Source: Flagellimonas alvinocaridis (GTDB taxonomy: Bacteria > Bacteroidota > Bacteroidia > Flavobacteriales > Flavobacteriaceae). Taken from it: a stretch of 64,000 nt of DNA. Numbering within the stretch: position 1 is the stretch's first letter; every line of letters starts with the position of its first letter. This document shows positions 1 to 8,251 of the stretch, in pieces. The position numbers and the translations under genes are program-made. The notes beneath the pieces were generated by a model. That model was not told where the DNA came from. It saw only the letters and a list, made by a program, of their open reading frames with translations, and searched no databases. Location of the stretch: the NCBI RefSeq assembly GCF_004916895.1, contig NZ_SNTZ01000001.1:1086263-1150262 (forward strand). Direction: 5' to 3'.

Positions 1-16
1 GTACCTAATCTATAAG

Positions 17-622
17 TTGAAACGAACATCCAGAAATATTTTAAAGTGTTTTGCCACGGCTTTTGTCGTGGCAATCCTTTTTATGTCCTGTAAGGACGAC
101 TATCAAAGGGTGGGTGAAGAAGCCATAAAACCTGTTTTCCCTGAAAGGATTGCCCATAACTTCACCTTCACATATACCGAGACCGTTGATGTCATGAGTT
201 CCCAAGATTCTGCACAGTCCCGCGTAATTGCAGTGCTGTCCAGTCCTTTATCTGAGGATTATGACAACCAAAACTTTAAATTCCGTACCTTTCCTAATGG
301 ACTCAAGGTCGATTTTTTTGACGAGAAGAATCAAAAAAGTATTGTCAAGGCAGACTATGGGATTGTATATTCCCAGACCGGATTGATAGACTTACAGGGC
401 AATGTGGTAATCGAAACCCATGATGGTAAAAAATTGGAAACTCCCCAACTGTTCTTTGATAGAAAGAATAATTGGATTTTTACCGAAGAGAAATTTACAT
501 ATACCAACCCCGAAGATGGAACTATAATGGATGGAGAAGGAATGGATTTCAATAAGGAATTTAGTTTTTTAAAAGCCCATAAAACATATGGTCTAATGAC
601 TATCAAGGAAGAAAAAGAATAG
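17..622 (+). CDS. lptC: LPS export protein LptC, lipoprotein form
   Basis: Probable LptC, the periplasmic bridge component that receives lipopolysaccharide from the LptB2FG ABC exporter and passes it to LptA. The 201-aa product has a short basic N-terminus, a hydrophobic stretch at about residues 9-24 and a lipobox ending LFMSC (Cys25), so it should be lipid-anchored. This differs from the single-helix LptC of proteobacteria. The rest looks like the beta-jellyroll repeat fold of the family (YGIVYSQTGLIDLQGNVVI). The start used is a TTG, because no ATG lies between the window edge and the signal peptide, and a start upstream of the window cannot be excluded. It is followed after 1 bp by a small membrane protein gene, so it is probably first in a short operon or continues one from the left. 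The family assignment rests on residue pattern and context. Confidence 0.75.
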   Translation: MKRTSRNILKCFATAFVVAILFMSCKDDYQRVGEEAIKPVFPERIAHNFTFTYTETVDVMSSQDSAQSRVIAVLSSPLSEDYDNQNFKFRTFPNGLKVDFFDEKNQKSIVKADYGIVYSQTGLIDLQGNVVIETHDGKKLETPQLFFDRKNNWIFTEEKFTYTNPEDGTIMDGEGMDFNKEFSFLKAHKTYGLMTIKEEKE

Positions 623-623
623 T

Positions 624-827
624 ATGATAAAGATTTTACGATACACGGAATACCTTTATTTGGTCGTTGCCATTGTAGCTATATATAAGATTGTTACCCT
701 TTGGCAGATAGACCCAAAGGAAACCTATATTTTTATATTTTTTGCGGTGGTCTCCATAGCCATGTTCTTATTTAGAAGGAGGTATCGCAAACGTTTTGAA
801 CAACGTAAAAAGGACAACCAACAATAA
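624..827 (+). CDS. small membrane protein, 67 aa
   Basis: Unrecognised small protein with two predicted transmembrane segments (about residues 8-27 and 35-50), followed by a strongly basic tail rich in Arg, Lys and Gln (RRRYRKRFEQRKK). The positive-inside rule would put that tail in the cytoplasm. It starts at an ATG 1 bp after the lptC stop and ends 2 bp before the next gene, so it is almost certainly translated in the same transcript. Its position between an LPS exporter subunit and a CNNM-type membrane protein suggests an envelope role, but nothing in the sequence points to a specific function. Confidence 0.7.
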   Translation: MIKILRYTEYLYLVVAIVAIYKIVTLWQIDPKETYIFIFFAVVSIAMFLFRRRYRKRFEQRKKDNQQ

Positions 828-829
828 TT

Positions 830-2119
830 TTGGACTTCTCTTTTGGTATCATAGCGCTTTCGCTGTTGTTCTCGGCCTTTTTTTCAGGAATGGAGATTGC
901 TTTTATTTCTGCAAACAAAATCCATATCGAGATTGAGAAAAAGCAACAAGGATTTTTGGCAAAAGTATTGACACTGCTTACCCAAAAACCATCAAAATTT
1001 ATAGCCACCATGCTCATTGGAAACAATATAGCATTGGTTATTTATGGACTTTTCATGGGAGATGTACTCATGAGATGGTTTCAAAGCCTGTTGCCCACAA
1101 ACTTGGATTTTCTTAATGTGCTGCTCACAGATTTTAGTTTGGTGGCCCAAACAGTGATTTCAACCTTGATCATTTTGCTTACCGCCGAGTTTTTGCCCAA
1201 GGTACTTTTTCAAATCTATTCCAATACCCTACTGAAGTTCTTGGCCGTACCGGCCTATATTTTTTATGTGTTGTTCTCGTTCATCTCTTGGTTTGTAATC
1301 AAGGTATCGGATTTTATTCTCAAGATATTTTTTAAAACGGATGGGGATGAAGTGCAGTTATCATTTACCAAACTGGAACTTGGAGACTACATTACCGAGC
1401 AGATGGAAGCTGTGGAAGAGGAGGATGAGGTGGATTCTGAAATTCAGATATTCCAGAATGCCTTGGAGTTTTCTACCGTAAAGGCAAGGGAAGTTATGGT
1501 GCCAAGAACGGAAATCACCGCAGTGGAAATCTCCGAGACACCCAAAAATCTGGCAAAATTGTTCTCAGAGACAGGGTACTCCAAGATTTTGGTGTACAAG
1601 GAAAATATAGATGAAATCATTGGGTATGTGCATTCGTATGAGCTTTTTAAAAAACCCAAGACCTTAAAAAGTATCCTCTTGCCGGTTGAATTTGTTCCAG
1701 AGACCATGCCCATTCAGGATATTTTGAATGCCTTGACCAAAAAGAGGAAAAGTATGGCCGTGGTGTTGGATGAGTATGGTGGCACAGCGGGAATAATGAC
1801 TGTTGAGGATATTATTGAAGAACTTTTTGGGGAGATAGAAGATGAGCACGACTCTACAGACCTTCATGAAGAACAACTAAGTGAAAATGTATATAAGTTC
1901 TCTGCCCGACTGGAAGTGGATTATATCAATGAAAATTATAAGTTGGAGCTGCCCGAAGGCGAGGAATACGAGACACTGGGCGGACTCATCATGAATGAGA
2001 CAGGTGAAATACCCGAACAAGACTCAGAAGTAAAAATTGAAAATTTCACTTTTCACATTTTGGAAGTGTCCAGCACTAAAATCGATTTGGTGGTTGTGCG
2101 CGTTCATACTGAGGATTAA
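830..2119 (+). CDS. CNNM/CorC-type hemolysin family transporter protein
   Basis: Member of the DUF21-CBS-CorC_HlyC family (429 aa), integral membrane proteins linked in several bacteria to Mg2+ or Co2+ export. The first 170 residues hold about four hydrophobic helices (DUF21). A CBS-domain pair follows at about 200-330 (FSTVKAREVMVPRTEI; later VVLDEYGGTAGIMTVEDI), then a C-terminal CorC_HlyC domain at about 345-425 (FSARLEVDYINE, ETLGGLIM). The start is a TTG 2 bp after the preceding stop, and it is the only candidate that keeps the first helix intact. The gliding protein GldE has the same domain plan, but here the gene stands beside lptC and a foldase rather than gldD, so the general family name is safer. 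Substrate is not evident from sequence. Confidence 0.85.
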   Translation: MDFSFGIIALSLLFSAFFSGMEIAFISANKIHIEIEKKQQGFLAKVLTLLTQKPSKFIATMLIGNNIALVIYGLFMGDVLMRWFQSLLPTNLDFLNVLLTDFSLVAQTVISTLIILLTAEFLPKVLFQIYSNTLLKFLAVPAYIFYVLFSFISWFVIKVSDFILKIFFKTDGDEVQLSFTKLELGDYITEQMEAVEEEDEVDSEIQIFQNALEFSTVKAREVMVPRTEITAVEISETPKNLAKLFSETGYSKILVYKENIDEIIGYVHSYELFKKPKTLKSILLPVEFVPETMPIQDILNALTKKRKSMAVVLDEYGGTAGIMTVEDIIEELFGEIEDEHDSTDLHEEQLSENVYKFSARLEVDYINENYKLELPEGEEYETLGGLIMNETGEIPEQDSEVKIENFTFHILEVSSTKIDLVVVRVHTED

Positions 2120-2203
2120 CAAATTCCACGCTTTTTTAAGCTTTCCTATTTGAAAAGAAAGTGGTATTTTCGCCCACCGTAATTAAAGAAAATAAGCAGT
2201 AAA

Positions 2204-4324
2204 ATGGCAATATTAGAGAATATTAGAAAACGGACAACCGTGTTGATTTTGATCATTGGTTTAGCGTTGTTCGCATTTGTAATATCCGGAGTCTTTTCCA
2301 GCAACGATTTTGCAGGAGGCAAAGTAGGCTCCTCGGTAGCTGAGGTAAATGGGGAAAGTATTTCCATTGATGACTTTAGAAGACAGGTAGAGACAGCCTC
2401 AAGACAGTACGGGCCCAATTTCTCTTCAACACAATTGGTGAACACCGTTTATGATCGCGAAGTAAGAAAAGCGATTTTGAACCAACAATATGAGGATTTG
2501 GGGATTGATGTGGAAAGTGACCAAATCATTGAGTTTGTAAAGACTTCGGGATATGCCCAGATTCCTGACTTTTTGGATGAAAATGGAATTTTCAACGAAG
2601 AAGTATTCAAAAGTGCGATTGCAGATTGGAAAGTGAACGATCCATTAAGATATGAAGCTTGGTTGCAGGATGAAAAAGCGATTATTGAAGCCGCCAAGGA
2701 ACGCTTGTATTTTAACCTGATCAAAGGTGGAGTTGGTGCAACACTCGTTGAGGGTGAGTTTGACTATAAATTGGCCAATGAGAAGGTAGACATTCAATAT
2801 GTACGTGTACCTTATACCTCCATTGCCGACAGTACTATAGAAGTTTCCAAAAGTGATATTCAGGCGTACATCAGCAATCATAAAAAACAGTTTGAACAAG
2901 ATAAGGCACGGGATATACGCTTCATTTATTTTGAGGAAAGACCCTCCGTTGAAGATGAAAATGCCGTGAAGGAAGCCATTACTTCGCTGTTGGGGGATAC
3001 GGTAGAGTATGATGAAGAAAGAGATGCAACCGATACTATTCCTGGGTTTAGAAACACAACGGACATGGTTGCTTTCTTGGATCGGAATTCCGATACAAAA
3101 TTTGATACCATCTACAAAAGGCAGAATGAATTGCCAGCCGTGGTTGCTGATACACTGATGACCTTGGCCATTGGAGAAGTATACGGACCCTATAAAGATG
3201 GAAATTTCTATAGGGTTTCGAAGATCATGAACAAAAAAGCCAATGGATCGGTAAAGGCAAGCCATATCCTTTTTACATGGGAAGGTGCTGAAAGAGCCAA
3301 TCCAAGCATAACCAGAACCAAGGAAGAAGCAGAAGCAAAAGCAAAAGAAATTTTGGCTGAAGCAAGAAAAGAAGGAGCTGTTTTCACAACATTGGCAAGA
3401 GAAAATTCAGATGGTCCATCCGCACCACGAGGCGGAGACTTGGGATATTTCCAAGAAGGAGTTATGGCTGATGGGTTCAATGACTTTTGTTTTGACAACC
3501 CAGTTGGAACAATTGGTCTGGTAGAAACTCAATTTGGTTTCCATGTCATTAAGGTTGATGATAAACAAGATGTAGTACAAGTTGCTACCCTTTCAAGGGA
3601 AATTGAACCTTCCGAGGAGACCATCAATACCTTGTTCACCGATGCCACCAAGTTCGAAATGGCGTCCATGGATGCCAAAGCAGAGGACTTTGGCGATATT
3701 GCCAGGGAGAGTAGCTATACCGTACGTCCTGTGAACAAGATCAAGGAAATGGATGAAAGTCTTCCCGGTTTGGGTTCACAGCGTAGTATTGTTCAATGGG
3801 CGTTTAATGAAGACACCAGTGTTGGCGATATTAGACGATTTAATGTGAACAACGGCTATGCGGTTGTACAGTTGACCAAAAAGTACAAAAAAGGGTTAAT
3901 GACCCCTGAAGATGCTTCTACAATGGCTTTGCCACAAATCAGAAAAGAGCGTAAAGCAGAACAGATTATCGCTGCCAATCAAGGTAAGGCAATGGATGCA
4001 ATAGCTTCTGACAACAATGTGAGTTTAAGCAATGCTACGGCAGTAACCTTAAAGTCACCAACCATACCAGGAGCAGGAAGAGAGCCGTTGGTAGTGGGCA
4101 CGGCCTTTGCCCTTGGCCAAGATCAAACATCTGGATTGATCCAGGGTGAAACAGGTGTTTATATGCTAAAAGTGACAAAGAAGGAAGATGCTCCAGCTAT
4201 GGAGAACTTTAGTACGTATGCGGGTAACTTGCGTGCAAGTGCGGCAAATAGAGTAAATGGAGAAGTATACAATGCACTTAGGGAAAATGCCGAAATAGAG
4301 GATAACAGAGCTACATTCTACTAA
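2204..4324 (+). CDS. membrane-anchored peptidyl-prolyl isomerase (PpiD/SurA-like)
   Basis: Periplasmic folding factor of 706 aa. A short cytoplasmic N-terminus is followed by one transmembrane anchor (about residues 12-32, VLILIIGLALFAFVISGVF). A SurA_N-type chaperone region follows (about 40-180). A parvulin-type rotamase domain sits around residues 345-455 (VKASHILFTW, ARENSDGPSAPRGGDLGYF, QFGFHVIKVDD). The anchored layout is that of PpiD, which helps outer-membrane and secreted proteins fold as they leave the Sec channel. The gene starts at the ATG 85 bp after the CNNM gene and ends just before a strong bidirectional terminator, so the envelope block closes here. Residual doubt is only about whether PpiD or SurA is the better name. 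Confidence 0.88.
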   Translation: MAILENIRKRTTVLILIIGLALFAFVISGVFSSNDFAGGKVGSSVAEVNGESISIDDFRRQVETASRQYGPNFSSTQLVNTVYDREVRKAILNQQYEDLGIDVESDQIIEFVKTSGYAQIPDFLDENGIFNEEVFKSAIADWKVNDPLRYEAWLQDEKAIIEAAKERLYFNLIKGGVGATLVEGEFDYKLANEKVDIQYVRVPYTSIADSTIEVSKSDIQAYISNHKKQFEQDKARDIRFIYFEERPSVEDENAVKEAITSLLGDTVEYDEERDATDTIPGFRNTTDMVAFLDRNSDTKFDTIYKRQNELPAVVADTLMTLAIGEVYGPYKDGNFYRVSKIMNKKANGSVKASHILFTWEGAERANPSITRTKEEAEAKAKEILAEARKEGAVFTTLARENSDGPSAPRGGDLGYFQEGVMADGFNDFCFDNPVGTIGLVETQFGFHVIKVDDKQDVVQVATLSREIEPSEETINTLFTDATKFEMASMDAKAEDFGDIARESSYTVRPVNKIKEMDESLPGLGSQRSIVQWAFNEDTSVGDIRRFNVNNGYAVVQLTKKYKKGLMTPEDASTMALPQIRKERKAEQIIAANQGKAMDAIASDNNVSLSNATAVTLKSPTIPGAGREPLVVGTAFALGQDQTSGLIQGETGVYMLKVTKKEDAPAMENFSTYAGNLRASAANRVNGEVYNALRENAEIEDNRATFY

Positions 4325-4344
4325 AATGTAGTTATTGGAAATAT

Positions 4345-4381
4345 AAAAAAAGCGCCCAGTACTGTACTGGGCGCTTTTTTT
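4345..4381. terminator. bidirectional rho-independent terminator
   Basis: A perfect stem with 12-bp arms (AGCGCCCAGTAC / GTACTGGGCGCT, 4351-4375) is preceded by six A and followed by seven T. It lies between the foldase gene (+) and the convergent hypothetical gene (-), whose stop codon overlaps the T-run, and can serve both. Confidence 0.92.
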
Positions 4382-4952
4382 ATGACCTGTCCGGAACGTC
4401 CCATTTCATTTTGTATCGCATGTCAGTAATTTTTCCTCCAGAATCCACAGTTATTTCAAAGCCTTGTTTGGACCTCATATAAGCATCACGCAGAAAATAC
4501 CATTTGCCGTTCTTAAAAAAGAATTCCCGTTTATCCAATTTCCAATCCTCCACTGGGTATAGAATGTCCAGAAGATCTTGAAATAAGGGAGCGGTCGTAG
4601 GGGTAAGAGTAAAATCTTCATGGAAGTGGCCTAAGAAATACGCCATGGAAGTATTTTTTTTGAGCTTCTGACAGCTTTGAATATCCGTACCGTCATCAAT
4701 CACAATGAATTCATCCAAATCCCTGCCAGGGTCATCATAAATGTTGGAAGTCTCCAAGGCGATGCAGTATACTTTGTGTTTTAGGATATACTCTGTGGCT
4801 TCAGAAGTAATCTCAGTATAGGTGACTTTGGAATTCTCCTTGACAAATTGGTCAAGTCTTTGCGTGGTTTCAGGGGTTTGGGTGTATACATCCATTATGG
4901 ATATGAACCCAACTGACAGATAGATAATGGGGATTTTACCGAACCATGGCAT
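4380..4952 (-). CDS. hypothetical exported protein
   Basis: No family recognised. The 190-aa product from the ATG at 4952 begins with an uncharged hydrophobic stretch (about residues 5-22, GKIPIIYLSVGFISIMDVYT), which could be a signal peptide or an N-terminal anchor. A TTG three codons further upstream (4961) is possible but gives no better signal. The body is mixed alpha/beta in character with a C-terminal strand-rich part (GFEITVDSGGKITDMRYKMKW), the kind of pattern seen in small periplasmic ligand-binding or protease-inhibitor folds. No catalytic motif stands out. It is followed downstream by a shared terminator and preceded by about 130 bp of non-coding DNA next to the metallo-beta-lactamase gene, so it is probably transcribed alone or with that gene. 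Confidence 0.65.
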   Translation of the reverse strand: MPWFGKIPIIYLSVGFISIMDVYTQTPETTQRLDQFVKENSKVTYTEITSEATEYILKHKVYCIALETSNIYDDPGRDLDEFIVIDDGTDIQSCQKLKKNTSMAYFLGHFHEDFTLTPTTAPLFQDLLDILYPVEDWKLDKREFFFKNGKWYFLRDAYMRSKQGFEITVDSGGKITDMRYKMKWDVPDRS

Positions 4953-5095
4953 AATAGTCAACTTTTGGTTTATAGCTTAAACCTAGTGGATACTTCCATG
5001 GTATGGGCATTCCAATTGATGGATACCTTATTTGGGTTTACGAAATGACCAAAAAGATGACTTTGATGTTAAATTGGGTGGGGAGTATTTTTGGT

Positions 5096-5827
5096 TTAAT
5101 CCCTAAAGAGTGCCATGGTAAAATCAAGGAGGTCGGTACCGCCTGGTTTCCCATGGCCCGGAATTATAATGTTTGCTTGGGGATACTTGGCTTTTACATT
5201 CTGGATGGTTTGCGGCCATGCCTCCGTATTGGCATCTTCCAGATTTCCCTTTCCGGCCCCTAGGGATTTTACCAAACATCCACCAAATAGTACTTGTTCA
5301 CTTGGAAAATAACCGATGCTGTTGTCTTGGGTGTGGCCTTCTCCCAAATAATCTAGAATTACTTTTTTACTCCCAAGTTTTAGCTCTTTGGTATTGACAA
5401 ATCCATTTTGAGGTACGGGATGGTCCTTTGCAGTGGCTAGTTCGATGGTTCTTTCGGTTGCATAGGAAGAAATGTTATGCTTGTGAAAAGCCTGCAGCCC
5501 TCCCAAACAATCGGTATGAAAATGCGTTGCTACGATTCCCGTCACCTTACATCCCAATTCTTCATCGACCCAACGAATCAATTCTTCAGATTCGGCATCA
5601 GTGTTGGGGGTATCAAAAATGATTGCTTCTCCTTCGTCAATAACAATTAAACCATTGCAGGCCACTTTTCCAAAATCCTGGGTATTCAGATAGGTAATGT
5701 GTTGAAAAGTATTTTCAGACAGTTGCTCTACCACAAGTTGGTCGCCTTCATACCTAACAGGTGTTTTTTTTGAGGTACAGCCCAAAAGGACAAAAAAGAA
5801 AATGACGTATGAAGAGAGTTTGTTCAT
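5096..5827 (-). CDS. subclass B1 metallo-beta-lactamase, lipoprotein
   Basis: Zinc hydrolase predicted to open beta-lactam rings in the periplasm. The 243-aa product from ATG 5827 starts with a lipoprotein signal (FFFVLLGCTSKK), so it should be membrane-anchored. All B1 zinc ligands can be placed: the HFHTD motif (His116, His118, Asp120 in BBL numbering), GEGH (His196), FGGC (Cys221) and PGHG (His263). The B1 substrate-binding Lys224 (GGCLVK) and an Asn233-like residue (GKGN) are also present. The residue after Asp120 is Cys, as in Bacteroides CcrA, rather than Arg. The ORF opens nine codons earlier, but that would put charged residues before the signal peptide. It is preceded by the mevalonate genes on the same strand with a 30-bp gap. 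No mobile element is next to it, so it looks intrinsic. Substrate range cannot be read from sequence. Confidence 0.9.
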   Translation of the reverse strand: MNKLSSYVIFFFVLLGCTSKKTPVRYEGDQLVVEQLSENTFQHITYLNTQDFGKVACNGLIVIDEGEAIIFDTPNTDAESEELIRWVDEELGCKVTGIVATHFHTDCLGGLQAFHKHNISSYATERTIELATAKDHPVPQNGFVNTKELKLGSKKVILDYLGEGHTQDNSIGYFPSEQVLFGGCLVKSLGAGKGNLEDANTEAWPQTIQNVKAKYPQANIIIPGHGKPGGTDLLDFTMALFRD

Positions 5828-5857
5828 GATGAGGTATTTTGGGAATGGAGCCAAAAC

Positions 5858-6766
5858 TCACAACGCCATTTTGGAAAATGGGATGATGGTTTTGAATCCT
5901 TTGCCACGAAAATAATCCAAAGTATTTTCATTTCCCACGGCCAAAACAAAATCTCCACCCCAAGCCCCCAAACTTTTAATGGCGTTGGGATAGTCTGGAA
6001 AAATTCGTGATTTTACCGTTGGGATTTGAAGAATTTCGGATAAGATGGCCTCATGCTCTTCCATTAGACTTTCAAACTTCGTCAAAATGTTTTCCGATAC
6101 CATATTGTTTGTGATATCGGATATCCGCCCCAATAAATCATCTTTGTTAAACTGCTGCTTTCTGTAGTTGGCGATGGCCTCTTTACTGCTCTGTTTTTGG
6201 TTCAGGTGGATAAAATAAAGCGAGTCTTTAAACTTAGGGTCAAACGACACCTTATTGATTTCCGGTTTCCCATCTTTTAATTGGTAGGTAATTGCTGAAA
6301 CATGTTGGGCACAAGCAATATCGTACCCGCTTCCGCCAAAAGCGTTCCATAAAAGTTGATAGGCATCCACGCGCGCCCATTGGGCCAAATTATTAATGAG
6401 TGTAGAGGAAGTTCCCAATCCCCAAGATGTTGGGAAGGTAAGATGTGTTTCAATTTGAAAACCCTCACTATCTGTCAATAGCAGGGGATTTTGTTCGTTG
6501 GCTTCCAATAGTAAGGACTTCAGGGTTTTGGCCACTGATTGGTCCGATGTGGAAACAATACTCAAATTGGTAAGGTCCAATTTGGCGGAGAACCAAATGT
6601 TCTTGTTCTCTTCAAAACTGGTCCATTCCAGAAAACCAGTAGTGGTGGGAGTTACATGGAGTGATTGCCCATAGCTGGTAGGAATGGCCAATCCTAAAGC
6701 TCCATCCAAAATGGCATACTCGCCAGAAAGCAATAATTTACCATTACTGTAAAACTCTTTCTTCAT
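5858..6766 (-). CDS. GYDIA-family GHMP kinase
   Basis: Small-molecule kinase of the GHMP fold (302 aa), in the subgroup of Bacteroidota enzymes named for a GYDIA signature, visible here in the third GHMP motif (FGGSGYDIACA). Motif 1 is near the N-terminus (GKLLLSGEYAILDGALGLAI), and the ATP-binding Gly/Ser loop is FPTSWGLGTSSTL. The ATG overlaps the stop of the HMG-CoA reductase gene by one base (TAATG), so the two are translationally coupled. That coupling points to phosphorylation of mevalonate or phosphomevalonate in isoprenoid synthesis. The pathway role is inferred from context; the exact substrate is not evident. Confidence 0.85.
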   Translation of the reverse strand: MKKEFYSNGKLLLSGEYAILDGALGLAIPTSYGQSLHVTPTTTGFLEWTSFEENKNIWFSAKLDLTNLSIVSTSDQSVAKTLKSLLLEANEQNPLLLTDSEGFQIETHLTFPTSWGLGTSSTLINNLAQWARVDAYQLLWNAFGGSGYDIACAQHVSAITYQLKDGKPEINKVSFDPKFKDSLYFIHLNQKQSSKEAIANYRKQQFNKDDLLGRISDITNNMVSENILTKFESLMEEHEAILSEILQIPTVKSRIFPDYPNAIKSLGAWGGDFVLAVGNENTLDYFRGKGFKTIIPFSKMAL

Positions 6767-8070
6767 TATTCTGCTTTAATCTTCTCCAATGCAGCCTTAA
6801 CCGAAGCGTTGGTAACAGTTCTGTCCTTAAAATACTGGACCAGTTGCTGTTTTTCACTTTCTGAGGCTCCCATTTGGTTGAGCATGTTCATCAAGTGCAT
6901 TTTCATGTGCCCTTTCTGGATTCCGGTGGTGACCAGAGATCGTAGCGCTGCAAAATTCTGTGCCAATCCGGCAACGGCAACAATCTGCATCAACTCCTTT
7001 GCGGATGGATTTTGAAGGATTTCCAGTCCCAATTTCACCAAAGGATGTAATGTGGTTAAACCACCTACAGTACCCAAAGCCAAAGGGATTTCAATCCAAA
7101 ATGAGAAAATGTCGTTTTCTATGGAGGCATGGGTCAGGCTGGAATACTGCCCGTCTTTTGAAGCATAGGCATGTACTCCGGCCTCCACGGCCCTAAAATC
7201 GTTTCCAGTGGCCAAGACCACCGCATCCACTCCGTTCATGATTCCCTTGTTGTGGGTCACGGCCCGATAAGGTTCCACTTTGGCTATATTCACCGCCTGT
7301 ACAAATTTTTCAGCGGAGACCCCACCTTTTTCAAATTCTGATACCGTACAACTTACCTCGGCCCTTACCAAACAATTGGGAACGTAGTTGGAGAGGATGC
7401 TCATGACGATCTCAATCTCCTTTTCCTCTTGGGCGAAGTTGGCATATAAAGCTGCTTCATCCTTCAGCGTCTTGGCAAACTGTTCCAAACACGAATTGAT
7501 GAAATTGGCCCCCATGGCATCCAACGTCTCAAACGTACAATGCAGTTGGTGGTAGCCTTCCATTTTATCACTGAGGTCCCGTAATTGAATATCGTTGATG
7601 CCCCCGCCACGTTTTTCCATGTTTTGGGTAATGGAAGATACACTTTGGATGAGCTTTGGTTTTAACTTCTCAAAAAAGCCTTGAAGTTTTCGGACATCTC
7701 CCTTATAGATAAAATGTACTTGCCCCACTTTTTCAGTATCAATGACTTTCGTCTTGAATCCGCCCCGATTCAACCAAAATTTGGCCGCCTTGCTGGCCGC
7801 CGCTACTACAGAGCTTTCCTCAATGGCCATGGGGATGACATGAAGTTTTCCGTTGATCAAAAAATTGGGGGCTATGGCAAAAGGGAGGTAATAATTGGAG
7901 ATAGTATTTTCTATGAACTCGTCGTGAAGCTTCTGAACCGTTGGGTCGGGATTCCAATACTGTTCCAGCAATTTTTTGGAAGCTTTGGGGTCTGCGGTGA
8001 AATGCTCGGCAATGTAGGCTATCTTCTCGGCTTTTGAGCGTTTGGAAAATCCTTCAACAGGGGTGTCCAT
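6766..8070 (-). CDS. hydroxymethylglutaryl-CoA reductase, class II
   Basis: Interconverts HMG-CoA and mevalonate. The 434-aa size and motifs fit the soluble class II (bacterial) enzymes: ENTIS near residue 55 (catalytic Glu), EESSVVAAAS, and the NKGIMNGVDAVVLATGND segment, which carries the catalytic Lys and Asp. Class II proteins are often labelled degradative, but in flavobacteria with a mevalonate pathway the enzyme is expected to work in the biosynthetic direction. The one-base coupling to a GHMP kinase supports that here. Translation starts at the ATG at 8070 with a TATATTTG promoter box 21 bp upstream. The divergent gene is dipeptidyl peptidase IV. Confidence 0.92.
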   Translation of the reverse strand: MDTPVEGFSKRSKAEKIAYIAEHFTADPKASKKLLEQYWNPDPTVQKLHDEFIENTISNYYLPFAIAPNFLINGKLHVIPMAIEESSVVAAASKAAKFWLNRGGFKTKVIDTEKVGQVHFIYKGDVRKLQGFFEKLKPKLIQSVSSITQNMEKRGGGINDIQLRDLSDKMEGYHQLHCTFETLDAMGANFINSCLEQFAKTLKDEAALYANFAQEEKEIEIVMSILSNYVPNCLVRAEVSCTVSEFEKGGVSAEKFVQAVNIAKVEPYRAVTHNKGIMNGVDAVVLATGNDFRAVEAGVHAYASKDGQYSSLTHASIENDIFSFWIEIPLALGTVGGLTTLHPLVKLGLEILQNPSAKELMQIVAVAGLAQNFAALRSLVTTGIQKGHMKMHLMNMLNQMGASESEKQQLVQYFKDRTVTNASVKAALEKIKAE

Positions 8071-8090
8071 AGTGTTCGGTTAAAAAGGTT

Positions 8091-8098
8091 CAAATATA
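8091..8098 (-). promoter_or_regulatory. -7 box upstream of HMG-CoA reductase
   Basis: TATATTTG on the minus strand matches the Bacteroidota TAnnTTTG element exactly and lies 21 bp before the start codon. No clear TTG -33 element is seen at the usual spacing. Confidence 0.4.
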
Positions 8099-8172
8099 AA
8101 GATAATAGAACTTTGGGGTAGGTCTGGTCAAAACTTAAGCGTTGATTAGGTAGGATGTTGTGAATCAGTTCT

Positions 8173-8188
8173 TGTTGCAAATGCAACA
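8173..8188. repeat. 16-bp inverted repeat upstream of the peptidase gene
   Basis: TGTTGCA-AA-TGCAACA is a perfect 7-bp-arm palindrome 64 bp before the dipeptidyl peptidase start. Its shape suits a dimeric regulator, and it lacks a T-run, so it is not a terminator. The binding protein is unknown. Confidence 0.4.
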
Positions 8189-8251
8189 TTTAAGTTTATT
8201 TTTTCGATAAATATTAGTAAACTTGACAGTTTTAAATAATTTTTTCTCCAC

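Noticed and set aside
830..2119. Naming this gene gldE
   Set aside because: Same domain plan as GldE, but the gldD neighbour is missing and the context is lptC and a foldase.
2645..3265. 206-codon minus-strand frame
   Set aside because: Antisense to the PpiD/SurA-like foldase; shadow frame.
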